Assembly: GCF_016918855.1 (NCBI RefSeq)
Contig: NZ_JADKYB010000004.1
Location: 372,001 to 436,000, forward strand
Length of the DNA stretch: 64,000 bases
Origin: Actinacidiphila acididurans
GTDB lineage: Bacteria > Actinomycetota > Actinomycetes > Streptomycetales > Streptomycetaceae
Reading direction: 5' to 3'
Shown: positions 63,976 through 64,000 of the stretch, in pieces
Layout: each line of letters opens with the position of its first letter
Position numbering within the stretch: the first letter of the stretch is position 1
Notes under the pieces: generated by a model
The model's input: the letters and a program-made list of their open reading frames with translations, nothing else
Database searches by the model: none
What the model was told of the DNA's origin: nothing
Program-made: the position numbers and the translations under genes

Positions 63976-64000
63976 TTCGTCCCGTACATCCCCCGTGCGG

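Larger units (their letters stand above)
53633..64000. mobile_element. Integrated AICE, SLP1/pSAM2 type (right end outside window)
   Basis: Bounded on the left by the tRNA-Tyr fragment. Content: low-GC orphan gene, DUF218 protein, GntR/KorSA-like repressor with operators, a tightly packed conjugation operon (58264-63975) with a DUF2637 membrane protein and an FtsK/TraB DNA translocase. These are defining parts of actinomycete integrative and conjugative elements. Replication initiator, excisionase and integrase are not in the window and are expected to the right, next to an intact tRNA-Tyr. Confidence 0.85.

Overview
The window is a Streptomyces-type (Streptomycetaceae) chromosome segment. 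The evidence is very high GC, GTG/TTG starts on several essential genes, zinc-binding (C+) forms of S4, S14, L33 and L36, and a gene order that largely matches the S. coelicolor S10-spc-alpha, str and rpoBC-rif region. Most genes up to 42.4 kb are on the minus strand, so the operons read right to left.

Layout. At 0-2.7 kb lie the end of an ABC-F ATPase gene (cut by the window edge), a Pro/Gln-rich membrane protein and truA. From 2.8 to 20 kb is the ribosomal protein superoperon in reverse: rpsJ-rplCDWB-rpsS-rplV-rpsC-rplP-rpmC-rpsQ, rplNXE-rpsN-rpsH-rplFR-rpsE-rpmD-rplO, then secY-adk-map, infA-rpmJ-rpsM-rpsK-rpsD-rpoA-rplQ. Many neighbours overlap by one base (TGATG or TAATG), which suggests translational coupling. 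At 20.6-23.3 kb are an HATPase-type regulator and a Tat/lipobox PIG-L deacetylase. From 23.4 to 39 kb are the str operon (rpsL-rpsG-fusA-tuf), rpoC-rpoB, rplL-rplJ and rplA-rplK. A hemC paralogue and a secreted SGNH esterase then sit between rplK and nusG-secE, where S. coelicolor has nothing.

From 42.5 to 53.6 kb is ordinary core-flanking sequence: tRNA-Trp, an aminotransferase, adenosine deaminase, murB, an apparently leaderless TetR gene, a MaoC dehydratase pair, rpmG, tRNA-Met, tRNA-Thr, an amidohydrolase, an NAD(P)-binding protein, a SigE-family sigma factor and a frameshifted membrane partner of that sigma factor.

From 53.63 kb to the right edge is an integrated mobile element. It begins at a 51-bp 3' fragment of tRNA-Tyr, followed by what looks like the native tRNA terminator. 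It carries a GntR/KorSA-like repressor with three 14-bp operators, a compact conjugation operon (sigma-region-2-like protein, small membrane protein, DUF2637/SpdB-like protein, microproteins) and an FtsK/TraB translocase. This fits an actinomycete integrative and conjugative element (AICE) at the attachment site used by SLP1. Rep, xis, int and the intact tRNA-Tyr should lie to the right of the window.

The least explained parts are in the element: an AT-richer orphan gene (54127-55995) with two C-terminal membrane helices and a perfect 20-bp palindrome upstream, and a duplicated intergenic element whose hairpin stem shows compensatory changes. In the core, the same 27-nt leader hairpin lies at exactly the same distance (46 nt between) from rpsJ and rpsL, which suggests a shared control element.
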